Shown here: positions 7,299 through 16,818 of the stretch, one piece after another | Layout of the letters: every line of letters begins with the position of its first letter | How positions within the stretch are numbered: position 1 is the first letter of the stretch | From: Paenibacillus sp. W2I17 | Lineage (GTDB): Bacteria; Bacillota; Bacilli; Paenibacillales; Paenibacillaceae | Direction: 5' to 3' | Assembly: GCF_030815985.1 (NCBI RefSeq) | Contig: NZ_JAUSXM010000001.1 | Span: forward strand, 6,696,001-6,760,000 | DNA length: 64,000 nucleotides | Program-made: the position numbers and the translations under genes | Notes under the pieces: generated by a model | Told to the model about the DNA's origin: nothing | The model's input: only the letters and a program-made list of their open reading frames with translations | Database searches by the model: none

Positions 7299-9548
7299 GT
7301 GACCTCGAAGGAACCGTCAAAAGGCAAATCTTTTCAGAATAAGGCTACAGGATGGAAGTATAGCGTGTGGGCACGCTATCTTCTGTTTTTGTTTCTGGTG
7401 ATTCTTTTCTACGTGAGTCTGGCTTCCAAGTTGCTCCCTGAGCGCTATGATATTCAGGAAGGGACACGGAGTGAAGTGGATATTGCTGCGCCCATGCAGA
7501 TTCCGAATAACAAGGCCACACTCAAAGCACAGGAAGAAGCTGCTGAACGGGTACAGCCCATATTTCAGATTGTCCAGTTACGAAACGAAAATTTGATGAC
7601 TACCTTGCTTGATCGTGTAGATCGATTAAATCAGGATGATCAGATTTCAAGTCAGGACAAGATTGATATTTATCGGGATGAAATTCCGCAGCGCCAGAAG
7701 GATTTTGTGACCAACTATATCAATAATAATCGGAAAGCCGGTACATACTCCGAGACTCTTTTGGAAGAGATCAGAAATGTGGTACAGGAGCAAAGCTACC
7801 GTATTCCCGAAGAAACTTACATCAAAATCTCACGTCTGACATCGGATGATATCCAGGAGATGAAACCGGTTGCGAGGGATATTGTTGCCCGGTTAATGAC
7901 GGATCAGATCAGCGATGCAACCACTGCACGTGCCAAAGTAGCCGAGATGGTGAGTGTCAGCTCTCTTGGTAAGCGTACGCAACGTGAGGTCGTGCAAGAG
8001 CTTGCTCGCCTCGTGGTGACCGCTAATCGCTTCTACGACGAAGAGGGAACCAAGGAAGCGAAAGTTCAGGCGCGAGAGAACACGCAAACTGTCTTTATCA
8101 AGCAAGGGGACACATTAGTTGCCAAGGGTGAGATGATCACCCCGGAGATGTATACTTTGCTGGATGAGAATGATTTGCTGAAAAATGAAGTGAACTACTG
8201 GCCGCAGCTTGGACTTCTTATGTTTTCCTGCCTGTTGTCAGCAGCCATTCTGATGTATATTCAGCAAGGCAGCGGAACACATTTTAAGTATAATAATGCC
8301 CAGCTATTGATGCTTGTTCTCATCTTTATTATAACGATTGTAGTTATGCATGTGACAGCGATTATCCAAACCAATGAGCGGTCTTATGTGGGCTTCCTTG
8401 CACCTGTTGCGGTAGGGGCGATGTTAATTGCGCTGTTGCTGGATACGTCGCTTGCCTTTGTATGTTCGATTTTGATCGGTATGTTGTCCAGCATTATTTT
8501 GAATACGCATCAGGGTCAACTTTTTGACTTCGAACTAGGTTTCTTCGCTGTATTGGTTTCATTTGTTGCGATCTTCGCAACTCATAAGGCTAGCCAGCGA
8601 TCAACGATCCTGAAAGGGGCCATCATGGTCTGCCTGTTCGGGTCGATAGCCGTCTTCACCTTGGCTTTGATTGACTCGGGCGATTGGAACCGAACCACGA
8701 CACTGTATGGTGTTGGGTTTGCATTTGCAGGTGGCGTGCTGACTGCCATACTGGTCATTGGGCTGATGCCATTTTTCGAAACTTCATTTGGCATTTTATC
8801 AGCGCTCAAACTGGTAGAACTATCTAATCCGAACCATCCGCTTCTTCGCAAGTTGCTGACGGAGACACCGGGTACCTATCATCACAGCGTTATGGTAGGG
8901 AATCTGTCCGAAGCAGCAGCAGAAGCCATAGGAGCTAACGGATTGCTCTGCCGAGTCGGTTCGTATTATCATGATATTGGCAAGACGAAGCGCCCCATCT
9001 ATTTTATTGAAAATCAGAACAATATGGAGAATCCACATGATTCAATTGATCCGAAACTGAGCAAATCCATTATCGTTGCCCATGCGCGCGATGGGGTGGA
9101 AATGCAGAAGGATTACAAGCTGCCCAGACCTATTCGGGATATTGCGGAACAGCATCACGGCACGACATTTCTCCACTATTTCTATCACAAAGCACTGCGC
9201 CAGGCGGAAGAAGCAGGTGTTGAGCCTGATTTCACGGAAGAAGATTTCCGTTACCCTGGGCCAAAGGCTCAGTCCAAGGAATCGGCTATTGTCGGCATTG
9301 CTGATAGTGTGGAGGCTGCTGTGAGATCTTTGCGCAAACCGACAGTGGAGCAAGTGGAGTCCATGATTGAGAAGATTATTAAAGGACGATTGGACGATCA
9401 TCAATTCAATGATTGTGACCTTACGATGCGTGAACTGGATATCGTCGCCAGAACATTGAAGGAAACGGTGATGGGTATCTTCCACTCCAGGATCGAATAT
9501 CCGGAGGAAATTAAGAAACCAAAGCCGACTTCACCCGAAGCGGGCTAA
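7299..9548 (+). CDS. pgpH: Cyclic-di-AMP phosphodiesterase PgpH (7TM-HD)
   Basis: 749-aa PgpH/YqfF homologue that hydrolyses c-di-AMP to pApA and so helps set potassium and turgor control. Parts in order: short cytoplasmic tail; transmembrane helix at about 27-46; an extracytoplasmic 7TMR-HDED domain to about 300; seven membrane helices about 300-500; and a cytosolic HD domain with the metal-binding pair H558-D559 in YYHDIGKTKRP, plus HHSVMVGNLSEAAAEA before it and AEQHHGT after it. GTG at 7299 is preferred: AAAGGGA at 7283-7289 is well spaced. The frame opens earlier, at 7185, but that would overlap phoH by about 100 bp. Confidence 0.93.
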   Translation: MTSKEPSKGKSFQNKATGWKYSVWARYLLFLFLVILFYVSLASKLLPERYDIQEGTRSEVDIAAPMQIPNNKATLKAQEEAAERVQPIFQIVQLRNENLMTTLLDRVDRLNQDDQISSQDKIDIYRDEIPQRQKDFVTNYINNNRKAGTYSETLLEEIRNVVQEQSYRIPEETYIKISRLTSDDIQEMKPVARDIVARLMTDQISDATTARAKVAEMVSVSSLGKRTQREVVQELARLVVTANRFYDEEGTKEAKVQARENTQTVFIKQGDTLVAKGEMITPEMYTLLDENDLLKNEVNYWPQLGLLMFSCLLSAAILMYIQQGSGTHFKYNNAQLLMLVLIFIITIVVMHVTAIIQTNERSYVGFLAPVAVGAMLIALLLDTSLAFVCSILIGMLSSIILNTHQGQLFDFELGFFAVLVSFVAIFATHKASQRSTILKGAIMVCLFGSIAVFTLALIDSGDWNRTTTLYGVGFAFAGGVLTAILVIGLMPFFETSFGILSALKLVELSNPNHPLLRKLLTETPGTYHHSVMVGNLSEAAAEAIGANGLLCRVGSYYHDIGKTKRPIYFIENQNNMENPHDSIDPKLSKSIIVAHARDGVEMQKDYKLPRPIRDIAEQHHGTTFLHYFYHKALRQAEEAGVEPDFTEEDFRYPGPKAQSKESAIVGIADSVEAAVRSLRKPTVEQVESMIEKIIKGRLDDHQFNDCDLTMRELDIVARTLKETVMGIFHSRIEYPEEIKKPKPTSPEAG

Positions 9549-9557
9549 TTTAATAAT

Positions 9558-9738
9558 AGTTCGTGTTCAAAAAGGTTGGTTTTCAGTACCGAGAAGATGG
9601 GATGAAGTTAGAAATGGAGTAGCGGAGCGTAGGGAAAACTACGTGAGCAACGGACATTTCGGCTGAATTCCATATTCGATGTTGATGATGCCCTTAGGCA
9701 TCATTTGTAATCAAAAGCGGGCTTTTTGAACAACCTCT
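9558..9738. repeat. Dispersed palindromic element, long variant (MITE-like)
   Basis: 181-bp intergenic element between pgpH and ybeY. Ends are inverted: AGTTCGTGTTCAAAAAG at the left, CTTTTTGAACAACCT at the right. Most of its outer parts recur at 43911-44003, including TTCGATG(T/C)TGATGATG, AAGCGG(G/A)CTTTTTGAACAA. The copy here has about 86 extra internal bases (9585-9670) containing GCGGAGCGTAGGGAAAACTACG. No open reading frame. It could be a non-autonomous mobile element or a transcribed hairpin; no target duplication is obvious. Confidence 0.7.
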
Positions 9739-9766
9739 AATATTAGTAGACAGGAGTTATGAAGGA

Positions 9767-10264
9767 ATGAGTCTTAATCTGGCATGGAATAATGAACAAC
9801 AGGATAAAGAAATTACAGAACCGATGATTGCAATGCTGGAACAGTTGCTGAATCTCGCGGGAGAAGCGGAAGGTGTTGCAGACGGGGAAGTGGCTCTGAC
9901 TTTTGTAAACGATGAGCAGATCCATGAGTTGAACCGTGATTATCGCGGTATTGACCGTCCAACGGATGTATTATCTTTTGCGATGAACGAAACGGTGGAT
10001 GAAGAACTCGATATTATCTATGAGCTGGACGAAGATGAAGAAATGGAAGAAATGCCGGATGTTCTTGGAGACATCATCATTTCCGTACCACGGACCATCC
10101 TGCAAAGTGAAGAGTATGGACACTCATTTGAACGTGAGCTTGGTTTTCTGTTTGTCCATGGTTTCTTGCACCTGCTCGGATACGACCATCAGGATGAAGC
10201 CAGTGAGGCTGAAATGATGGGCAAACAAGAAGCGGTATTGGCCCAGGCCGGGTTGACACGATAA
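9767..10264 (+). CDS. ybeY: Endoribonuclease / rRNA maturation factor YbeY
   Basis: 165-aa UPF0054 metalloprotein used in 16S rRNA 3' end maturation and 70S quality control. The zinc site is HGFLHLLGYDH at residues 131-141, matching the family H-x3-H-x5-H motif. The segment RGIDRPTDVLSFAM is also diagnostic. An acidic insert at residues 80-93 (EELDIIYELDEDEEMEEM) is longer than in many homologues. The ATG follows AGGAGTTATGAAGGA. The stop overlaps the dgkA start (TAATG at 10262-10266). Confidence 0.95.
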   Translation: MSLNLAWNNEQQDKEITEPMIAMLEQLLNLAGEAEGVADGEVALTFVNDEQIHELNRDYRGIDRPTDVLSFAMNETVDEELDIIYELDEDEEMEEMPDVLGDIIISVPRTILQSEEYGHSFERELGFLFVHGFLHLLGYDHQDEASEAEMMGKQEAVLAQAGLTR

Positions 10265-10635
10265 TGAAAAGACGCTCCTGGGGTCTGGTATTCCGCAATG
10301 CTGCGGAAGGAATCGCATATGGGTTGCGGACTCAGCGTAATGTGAGAGTTCACACGGGAGTGGCTATTTTGATGTGTGTAGCCGGCTTTTTTTTCAGAAT
10401 CTCAAGAACGGATTGGATGTTTGTGCTGACCGCTGTCTTTTTGGTCCTGGTGACTGAATTGATGAACACGGCTGTAGAGGCAGCGGTTGACTTGGCACAC
10501 CCCCATATCCATCCGCTGGCAAAAGCGGCAAAGGATACCGCGGCCGGGGCAGTTCTGCTGGCTGCGGTATTCGCCGTCATCATCGGTTGTATCGTTTTCA
10601 TTAAGCCGGTGATGAGCTGGCTAGGTTTGTACTGA
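10264..10635 (+). CDS. dgkA: Undecaprenol / diacylglycerol kinase family protein
   Basis: 123-aa integral membrane kinase of the DgkA family. In Gram-positives this enzyme phosphorylates undecaprenol, recycling the lipid carrier for cell-wall synthesis. Three membrane helices are visible at about 30-48, 54-75 and 96-118. The signature ELMNTAVEAAVDLAHP (residues about 66-81) holds the catalytic glutamate and metal ligands. Translation is coupled to ybeY through a one-base overlap. In Bacillus cdd follows at once; here about 300 bp with a palindromic repeat intervene. Confidence 0.93.
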   Translation: MKRRSWGLVFRNAAEGIAYGLRTQRNVRVHTGVAILMCVAGFFFRISRTDWMFVLTAVFLVLVTELMNTAVEAAVDLAHPHIHPLAKAAKDTAAGAVLLAAVFAVIIGCIVFIKPVMSWLGLY

Positions 10636-10709
10636 TTTTGTAGTAACTTTGATTTGTTTTGATTTGATTTTAATACTACACACTAATTGTAAAGTTGGAT
10701 CTTTTTTAA

Positions 10710-10889
10710 GTTGAACTTCTGATTTACACGATAACGTAGAGGCCAGAAATAACTTGTAGAAGCGTAGCGTTCGCCTTTATCCCCGGATTTTCACATTGAA
10801 AAGTGAATCAAAAAATCTGGGGATAACAGCGATCGAAGGGTTATTCTGGACTCGGAGTGACTAGTGTAAATTTGGCTTTGGTTGAACTT
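10710..10889. repeat. Nested palindromic element flanked by 9-bp direct repeats (MITE-like)
   Basis: This fills the 300-bp gap between dgkA and cdd. GTTGAACTT occurs at 10710-10718 and again at 10881-10889 as a direct repeat, as a target duplication would. Inside are inverted arms ATTTACAC (10722-10729) / GTGTAAAT (10864-10871), then CCAGAAATAAC (10743-10753) / GTTATTCTGG (10840-10849), then a central hairpin TATCCCCGGATTTT / AAAATCTGGGGATA. The 77-bp core (10759-10835) recurs at 38022-38099. No coding capacity. Confidence 0.65.
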
Positions 10890-10934
10890 AATTCGTAGGT
10901 AGTAACTTTATATTGCACCCTAAGGGAGAGAATA

Positions 10935-11351
10935 ATGATGGATAACGGTTTGTTAATGCAAGAAGCAATTAAGGCACGTACGAAGGCGTATACGCCGTAC
11001 TCCCATTTTGGTGTAGGCGCGGCTTTGCTTGACAGTGAAGGTCATGTGCATCATGGTTGTAATATTGAGAATGCTGCGTATACACCAGGTAACTGTGCTG
11101 AGCGTACAGCGATGTTCAGTGCCATTGCAGGTGGGCAGAAGCCTCGCAGCTTCAAAGCGATCGCCATTGTGGGCGACACGGATGGTCCGATTGCTCCATG
11201 TGGCGTATGTCGTCAGGTGATGTACGAACTGTGTGAACCCGATATGAAAGTCATCTTGGGGAACTTGAAAGGTGATCTGCAAGAGACCACCGTTGCTGAA
11301 CTGTTACCTTGGGCTTTTGGGCCTTCTGATCTGAATTCTGCCAAAAAATAA
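10935..11351 (+). CDS. cdd: Cytidine deaminase
   Basis: 138-aa homotetrameric-type cytidine deaminase converting cytidine and deoxycytidine to uridine forms in pyrimidine salvage. Zinc ligands and the catalytic glutamate are in NIENAAYTPGNCAERTA (residues about 46-62) and PCGVCRQVMYE (about 91-101). The N-terminus (AIKARTKAYTPYSHFGVGAALL) is typical. AGGGAGAG at 10923-10930 precedes the start; ATG 10935 and ATG 10938 are adjacent and either could be used. It lies 37 bp before era, the conserved Bacillus order. Confidence 0.96.
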   Translation: MMDNGLLMQEAIKARTKAYTPYSHFGVGAALLDSEGHVHHGCNIENAAYTPGNCAERTAMFSAIAGGQKPRSFKAIAIVGDTDGPIAPCGVCRQVMYELCEPDMKVILGNLKGDLQETTVAELLPWAFGPSDLNSAKK

Positions 11352-11388
11352 ACCAATATTCCAGGCCTAGGCGCCTGAGGAGGAACAT

Positions 11389-12288
11389 ATGAAAAAACAA
11401 GCATTTAAATCCGGTTTTGTAGCCATTATTGGACGTCCAAACGTAGGTAAATCCACACTGATGAACCAAGTTATCGGACAGAAAATTGCGATTATGTCGG
11501 ACAAGCCACAAACCACTCGTAATAAAATTCATGGTGTGTATACATCCGAACATCAGCAAATCGTATTCCTGGACACACCGGGTATTCACAAACGTCAATC
11601 CAAACTTGGCGATTACATGAATCAGACTGCTCTGAATACACTTGGAGAAGTAGAAGCAGCACTGTTCCTGATTGACGCTTCGGAAGGCTTGGGTGGCGGT
11701 GACCGTTATATTGCGGAACAGTTGAAAAATATCCGTACGCCTGTCATTCTTGTCATGAATAAAATAGACAAAATTGAGCCGGAAGCACTGCTGCCACTCA
11801 TTGAGACGTATCGCAAGCTTCACGATTTCGCTGAAATCGTTCCTGTCTCTGCCATGCTTGGCAGCAATGTCAGCACGTTGCTGGAACAGCTCGGCAAGTA
11901 TTTGCCAGAAGGTCCACAGTACTATCCTGATGACCAAGTTACTGACCATCCGGAGCAGTTTGTATGTGCCGAGTTGATTCGTGAGAAAATTCTGCAAATG
12001 ACTCGTGAAGAAGTGCCTCACTCCATTGCTGTAACGATCGAAGATATGAAAGTGCAGGATAATGGTGTCGTTTATATCTCAGCCGTCATTTTTGTGGAAC
12101 GGGATTCACAAAAAGGCATCATTATCGGCAAGCAAGGTGCCCTTCTGAAAGAAGTGGGTAAAAGAGCTCGACATGACATTCAGAATTTGCTTGGCTCCAA
12201 AATTTTCATGGACCTGTGGGTTAAAGTGAAAAAAGACTGGAGAAATCAGGATAGAGTTCTGCGTGACCTTGGCTTTGGCCGCGACTAA
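11389..12288 (+). CDS. era: GTPase Era
   Basis: 299-aa Ras-like GTPase that binds the 3' end of 16S rRNA and checkpoints 30S assembly. Motifs: G1 GRPNVGKST (residues about 16-24), G2 around [10 protein letters not shown]3 DTPGIHK, G4 MNKIDKI, G5 PVSAM. The C-terminal KH domain (about 205-299) contains the GxxG-type loop [21 protein letters not shown] at 11376-11382 precedes the ATG. Context with ybeY, recO and rpoD-region genes is the standard one. Confidence 0.97.
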   Translation: MKKQAFKSGFVAIIGRPNVGKSTLMNQVIGQKIAIMSDKPQTTRNKIHGVYTSEHQQIVFLDTPGIHKRQSKLGDYMNQTALNTLGEVEAALFLIDASEGLGGGDRYIAEQLKNIRTPVILVMNKIDKIEPEALLPLIETYRKLHDFAEIVPVSAMLGSNVSTLLEQLGKYLPEGPQYYPDDQVTDHPEQFVCAELIREKILQMTREEVPHSIAVTIEDMKVQDNGVVYISAVIFVERDSQKGIIIGKQGALLKEVGKRARHDIQNLLGSKIFMDLWVKVKKDWRNQDRVLRDLGFGRD

Positions 12289-12392
12289 TCGTCGGAATTG
12301 TATCCAGTAATTGCAACACATAGTTTACCTTGCAAGACTCCATCCTATTTGGTAGATGCAGACGTCATTTCCGAAGAGAGGATGAAATTCCG

Positions 12393-12533
12393 ATGCGAGA
12401 TTTTTCGTGGAAGGTTTTTGCGATGACGGGGGATGTAGAGTCCTATTTGTTATATACCGAGGCTTGTAACTCGTTAGGACAGGAGTCGGATAATGCAAGG
12501 GAAGTGATTGAAGATGAAGAAGCCGAAGGATAA
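12393..12533 (+). CDS. yqzL: YqzL-family small protein
   Basis: 46-aa protein of unknown function matching YqzL of Bacillus, which also sits between era and recO. The conserved block is RDFSWKVFAMTGDVESYLLY. The rest is acidic. The start is ATG 12393, after AGAGAGGATG at 12377-12385. The frame is open for 21 more codons upstream but those do not resemble the family. Confidence 0.75.
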   Translation: MRDFSWKVFAMTGDVESYLLYTEACNSLGQESDNAREVIEDEEAEG

Positions 12534-12566
12534 TTGGCTGATTCGGGAATGGTTAGGTGACGAGGC

Positions 12567-13319
12567 ATGCTATACAGGGTGGAAGGGATTGTCATCCGCA
12601 GCATGGACTACGGCGAAGGGAACAAAATCATTACGCTTTGCACCGAAAGCGGCGGGAAAGTAGGGGTACTCGTCCGCGGTGCCAAAAAGCCCAAGAGCCG
12701 ACATGCTGCACTGGTGCAGCCGTTTACGTATGGTCAATATGTATATTTTCGCAATACAGGTCTAGGCACACTGAACGCTGGAGAAATTGTTGAATCCTAT
12801 CATGAGTTGCGTGAAGATCTGGTCAAGGCCTCTTATGCTTCTTATGCGTGTGAACTATTGGATCGGGTGCTTCAGGATGAAGAGACAGGTACATTTTGGT
12901 TCAAACAGTTAAAGGCGTGTTTGCAGGCGTTGAAGGAAGAGAAAGATCCGGTTGTTATTACAAGTCTGTACGAAATGAAAATATTACAGGCATCCGGATA
13001 TGGTCCGCAGTTCGATGAATGCATCTCCTGTAACCAGGAGCGACCAGATGAGCAGTTGTTTATAAGCCCCAGACTTGGTGGAGTCTTGTGTCGAGCATGC
13101 AAACATTTCGATCCTCCAGCGATGTCAGTAAGTCCAAAGGCTCTGAAGTTGTTGCGCTTGTTCGCACAGTTGGATCTGCAGCGCTTGGGGAATATATCAG
13201 TGAGTGAGTCTACCCGTAATGAGATCAAAAAGTTGATGCGTGCCTTTATGGATCATCAGCTTGGTCTGAATCTTAAATCCCGTTCTTTCCTCGATCAGAT
13301 GGAGAAGTACGGGATTTGA
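12567..13319 (+). CDS. recO: DNA repair protein RecO
   Basis: 250-aa recombination mediator that, with RecF and RecR, loads RecA on SSB-coated gaps and anneals strands. An N-terminal OB fold (LYRVEGIVIRSMDYGEGNKIIT) is followed by a helical domain. A four-cysteine zinc motif is visible at about 152-176 (C-x2-C in CISCNQ, C-x2-C in LCRAC). The ATG at 12567 follows GTTAGGTGACGAGGC, a moderate ribosome binding site. Length and layout are normal for the family. Confidence 0.95.
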   Translation: MLYRVEGIVIRSMDYGEGNKIITLCTESGGKVGVLVRGAKKPKSRHAALVQPFTYGQYVYFRNTGLGTLNAGEIVESYHELREDLVKASYASYACELLDRVLQDEETGTFWFKQLKACLQALKEEKDPVVITSLYEMKILQASGYGPQFDECISCNQERPDEQLFISPRLGGVLCRACKHFDPPAMSVSPKALKLLRLFAQLDLQRLGNISVSESTRNEIKKLMRAFMDHQLGLNLKSRSFLDQMEKYGI

Positions 13320-13389
13320 GGCGTTTTGGTGGAAGTGAAACTATATCTTGACTTCATACTAGATTTTATATATTATGAAATATAATTTC

Positions 13390-13676
13390 TCTTTATGAGA
13401 CATGCATTGAACGAGAAAGTAAAAGACTGGATTTATTGCATTTATGGAGACAAGTCGTTGTACATACTTGAGAATCATGAATGAGCGAGCCGGGGATGGT
13501 GGGAGCCTGGCTGAATCGGTCTTTGAAACGGCACTCGGGAGCATGAATGGACACGGAAAAGTGGGCTGGAACGAACAGGATCATCCTGTTTGATCTAAGC
13601 CAAGTAGGGTGGAACCGCGGGAATAGCTCTCGTCCCTACGTCTGTACAACAGGCGTAGGACGGGGGCTATTTATTG
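13390..13676 (+). promoter_or_regulatory. T-box riboswitch of glyQS
   Basis: The leader before glyQ has the T-box hallmark AGGGTGGAACCGCG at 13606-13619. Upstream, AGCCGGG..GATGGTGGGAGCCTGGCT (13483-13512 region) fits stem III. A stem I with an AGTA motif (about 13419) lies before it. Downstream is a strong terminator, AGCTCTCGTCCCTACG (13625-13640) pairing with CGTAGGACGGGGGCT (13653-13667), which overlaps the antiterminator. Uncharged tRNA-Gly should favour antitermination. I could not confidently place the specifier codon, and the 5' end is approximate. Confidence 0.88.
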
Positions 13677-13728
13677 TTGTCTTCACCGTCCTAAGCTTGC
13701 TAACAAACCATTGAAAAGGAGCATGATT

Positions 13729-14616
13729 ATGAATTTTCAGCAGATGATTCTAACGCTGCAGCAATTCTGGGCCGAGCATAACTGTATTATTGTCCAGCCA
13801 TACGATACGGAAAAAGGGGCAGGTACGATGAACCCGATGACCTTTTTGCGTTCGCTTGGACCCGAACCTTGGAAAGTGGCCTATGTGGAGCCTTCCCGTC
13901 GTCCTTCGGACGGACGTTATGGTGAGAACCCTAACCGGCTGTACCAGCATCATCAGTTCCAAGTAATCATCAAGCCTTCACCGGACAATATTCAGGAAAT
14001 TTATCTGGAAAGTCTGAAACGTCTGGGCATTGATCCGCTCAAACATGATATTCGGTTTGTTGAAGATAACTGGGAGAATCCTTCCCTTGGTTGTGCAGGT
14101 CTTGGTTGGGAAGTATGGTTGGACGGAATGGAAATTACACAATTTACGTATTTCCAGCAGGTTGGTGGAATCGAGACAAATCCGGTAGCTGTTGAAATTA
14201 CGTATGGTATGGAGCGTTTGGCTTCTTACATTCAAGATAAAGAGAATGTGTTTGATCTGGAATGGGTGGAAGGTATCACTTATGGTGATGTATTCCGTCA
14301 GCCAGAATTCGAACACTCCAAATATACGTTTGAAGTATCTGATGTCAAAATGCTGTTTACACTCTTCAACATGCATGAAGAAGAAGCAAACAAGGCCATG
14401 GCGCAGCATCTGGTATTCCCGGCATATGACTATGTGCTGAAATGTTCCCACACGTTCAACCTGTTGGATGCACGTGGGGCCATCAGTGTAACGGAACGTA
14501 CGGGTTATATCACACGTGTTCGTAATCTGGCTCGTCAAGTTGCTGCAACATATATGGAAGAGCGTGAGAAGCTAGGCTTCCCGCTGATCAAGAAAGGGGG
14601 AACCGAGCATGTCTAA
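13729..14616 (+). CDS. glyQ: Glycyl-tRNA synthetase alpha subunit
   Basis: 295-aa alpha subunit of the bacterial alpha2-beta2 glycyl-tRNA synthetase, carrying the class II catalytic core. Recognisable blocks are [44 protein letters not shown] and [24 protein letters not shown] 13729 is favoured by AAAAGGAG at 13714-13721 and gives the normal family length; in-frame alternatives at 13711 (TTG) and 13723 (ATG) sit in or next to that site. Controlled by the T-box leader. The end overlaps glyS by 8 bp. Confidence 0.97.
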   Translation: MNFQQMILTLQQFWAEHNCIIVQPYDTEKGAGTMNPMTFLRSLGPEPWKVAYVEPSRRPSDGRYGENPNRLYQHHQFQVIIKPSPDNIQEIYLESLKRLGIDPLKHDIRFVEDNWENPSLGCAGLGWEVWLDGMEITQFTYFQQVGGIETNPVAVEITYGMERLASYIQDKENVFDLEWVEGITYGDVFRQPEFEHSKYTFEVSDVKMLFTLFNMHEEEANKAMAQHLVFPAYDYVLKCSHTFNLLDARGAISVTERTGYITRVRNLARQVAATYMEEREKLGFPLIKKGGTEHV

Positions 14617-16684
14617 GGATCTGTTGTTTGAAATCGGTCTGGAAGAGGTACCTGCACGCTTCATGCGCGCAGCAATCGCACAGCTGCAAGAACGTGTCGT
14701 GAAATGGCTTGACGCATCCCGCATTTCTTATGGTGAAGTGAATGCATATGCTACACCGCGCCGACTGGCTGTTTTGATTCAAAATGTGGCTGAAAAGCAG
14801 GAAGATATTGAGGAAGAAGTGAAGGGTCCTTCACGCAAAATTGCCCTGGACGACAGTGGCAATTGGAGCAAGGCTGCACTCGGATTCGCCCGCAGTCAAG
14901 GCGTTGAACCCGACCAATTCACGTTCAAGGAACTGAACGGTGTCGAATATATCTATGCAACAAAGAGCAGCAAAGGTGTGGAAACGGCTTCTGTGGTTGG
15001 CGAAGGATTACTTTCTGTATTACATGCCATGACATTCCCGAAATTCATGCGTTGGGCTTCCTATGATTTCAAATTTGTACGTCCAATCCGCTGGATTGTG
15101 GCTATGCTCGGCAGTGATGTTATCGATCTGGAAGTGACAGGTGTTAAGTCGGGTAATGTAACTCGCGGACATCGTTTCCTCGGTAAGGAGGCTGTGATCT
15201 CCAATCCGTCTTCATACGTGGAAGTGTTGCGTGCAGAACATGTCATTGCTGATATCCAGGAACGTGAACAGATGATTGTATCCCAGATTCAGACACTGGC
15301 TGCTGAGAAAAAATGGGATATCGCGATTAAGGAAGACTTGCTGGAGGAAGTCCTGTTTCTGGTGGAAACACCTACCGTATTGTTCGGGACATTTGATTCC
15401 TCATTTTTGAATATTCCACAAGAAGTATTGATTACTTCCATGCGTGAGCATCAGCGTTATTTCCCTGTATTGGACAATGAAGGACAATTGTTGCCATTCT
15501 TCGTGACGGTACGTAACGGTGGAAGTGATTCACTGGACGTTATTGCCAAAGGGAATGAAAAAGTTCTGCGTGCACGTCTGTCTGATGCCAAGTTCTTCTA
15601 TGAGGAAGACCAGAAGCTACAGATTAAGGATGCATTGTCGAAGCTGGAAAGTATCGTCTTCCAGGAAGAGCTGGGAACGGTTGGAGATAAAGTACGCCGT
15701 ATTCGCAAGATTGCCGATGGACTTGCTGCCAAACTGCAAGTGTCCGGTGATGTTGCTGAATCCGTTAGCCGCTCAGCAGATATCTGCAAATTCGATCTGG
15801 TGACACTGATGGTGGGAGAATTCCCGGAACTGCAAGGTGTGATGGGTGAGGATTACGCTCGTAAAGCTGGCGAAAAAGAAGAAGTGGCCAAAGCGGTATT
15901 CGAACACTATCAGCCACGTTTCGCTGGAGATCAATCCCCTGCTTCTCTTGTTGGTGCCATTGTGAGTGCTGCGGACAAAATGGATACAATCGTGGGTTGT
16001 TTCTCCATCAACATTATTCCAACGGGGTCTCAGGATCCGTATGCGCTGCGCCGTCAGGCTGCAGGTATTGTACAGATTTTGCTGGATCACAAGCTTCCGC
16101 TGACATTGTCAGACGTGTTCGGAGTAGCACTTCAAGTGCATGCACAGATGAACCTGTTGAAACGTGCAGATGAAGAGGTTCGTAAAGATCTGCAAGACTT
16201 CTTCGGTCTTCGTGTGAAAAAATTGTTGTCCGAAACAGTTCGCTACGACGTAGTGGATGCCGTAATTTCTTCCGGATTCGATGATATCAGCGCTGTGGTT
16301 CCAAAAGGTGAAGCATTGATGGCGGCTGTTCTGACAGGAGACGCATTTAAAACAACGGTTGAATCGTTCAACCGTGTGGGTAATCTGGCTGCCAAAGCAT
16401 CCAATGCTTCCGTACATCCAGAACTGTTCACAGAAGATGGAGAACGTCAGCTACATGAGGCATGGAGCAAAACGAATGCAGAATATCGTCAGGCGTTGAC
16501 TCAGCATCATGCTGCTGAAGCACTGGCTATTGCATCTGCCTGGAAGGATGGTATTACCTCATTCTTCGATTCGGTTATGGTTATGGCTGAAGATGAAGCT
16601 GTTCGGGCGAATCGACTTGCCTTGCTCGCGGCTATTGATCGTGACTTGAAAGGATTTGCGGATTTTTCCAAGTTGGTTTGGTAA
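14609..16684 (+). CDS. glyS: Glycyl-tRNA synthetase beta subunit
   Basis: 691-aa beta subunit, the tRNA-recognition half of the tetrameric GlyRS. The start ([19 protein letters not shown]) is the canonical GlyS opening. Further blocks include [20 protein letters not shown], an HD-like core ([11 protein letters not shown]... [10 protein letters not shown] region is the anticodon-binding end) and [17 protein letters not shown] near the C-terminus. It is coupled to glyQ by an 8-bp overlap, with AAAGGGGGAA as ribosome binding site. In B. subtilis ccpN and yqfL follow; here a 230-bp gap leads to yaiI. Confidence 0.97.
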   Translation: MSKDLLFEIGLEEVPARFMRAAIAQLQERVVKWLDASRISYGEVNAYATPRRLAVLIQNVAEKQEDIEEEVKGPSRKIALDDSGNWSKAALGFARSQGVEPDQFTFKELNGVEYIYATKSSKGVETASVVGEGLLSVLHAMTFPKFMRWASYDFKFVRPIRWIVAMLGSDVIDLEVTGVKSGNVTRGHRFLGKEAVISNPSSYVEVLRAEHVIADIQEREQMIVSQIQTLAAEKKWDIAIKEDLLEEVLFLVETPTVLFGTFDSSFLNIPQEVLITSMREHQRYFPVLDNEGQLLPFFVTVRNGGSDSLDVIAKGNEKVLRARLSDAKFFYEEDQKLQIKDALSKLESIVFQEELGTVGDKVRRIRKIADGLAAKLQVSGDVAESVSRSADICKFDLVTLMVGEFPELQGVMGEDYARKAGEKEEVAKAVFEHYQPRFAGDQSPASLVGAIVSAADKMDTIVGCFSINIIPTGSQDPYALRRQAAGIVQILLDHKLPLTLSDVFGVALQVHAQMNLLKRADEEVRKDLQDFFGLRVKKLLSETVRYDVVDAVISSGFDDISAVVPKGEALMAAVLTGDAFKTTVESFNRVGNLAAKASNASVHPELFTEDGERQLHEAWSKTNAEYRQALTQHHAAEALAIASAWKDGITSFFDSVMVMAEDEAVRANRLALLAAIDRDLKGFADFSKLVW

Positions 16685-16769
16685 TTGGACGTATTTCATG
16701 AGTCCTTTTCCACAGACTTGGCGCAAAGCTAAAATTCAGTATTAAAGAAGGATATATGAGGGTATAAAT

Positions 16770-16818
16770 ATACGGAACGGGTTGTGAAATGTATTTTTTA
16801 CAACAGCTCCGTATTTTA
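16770..16818 (+). terminator. Hairpin after glyS, probable terminator
   Basis: Split stem ATACGGA (16770-16776) / TCCGTAT (16808-16814) and GTTGT (16781-16785) / ACAAC (16800-16804), followed by a short T-run. The A/T-rich loop makes it weaker than the other terminators here. Confidence 0.5.

Noticed and set aside
11251..12021. 256-codon minus-strand open frame overlapping cdd and era
   Set aside because: Crosses two conserved genes on the other strand and has no start signal.
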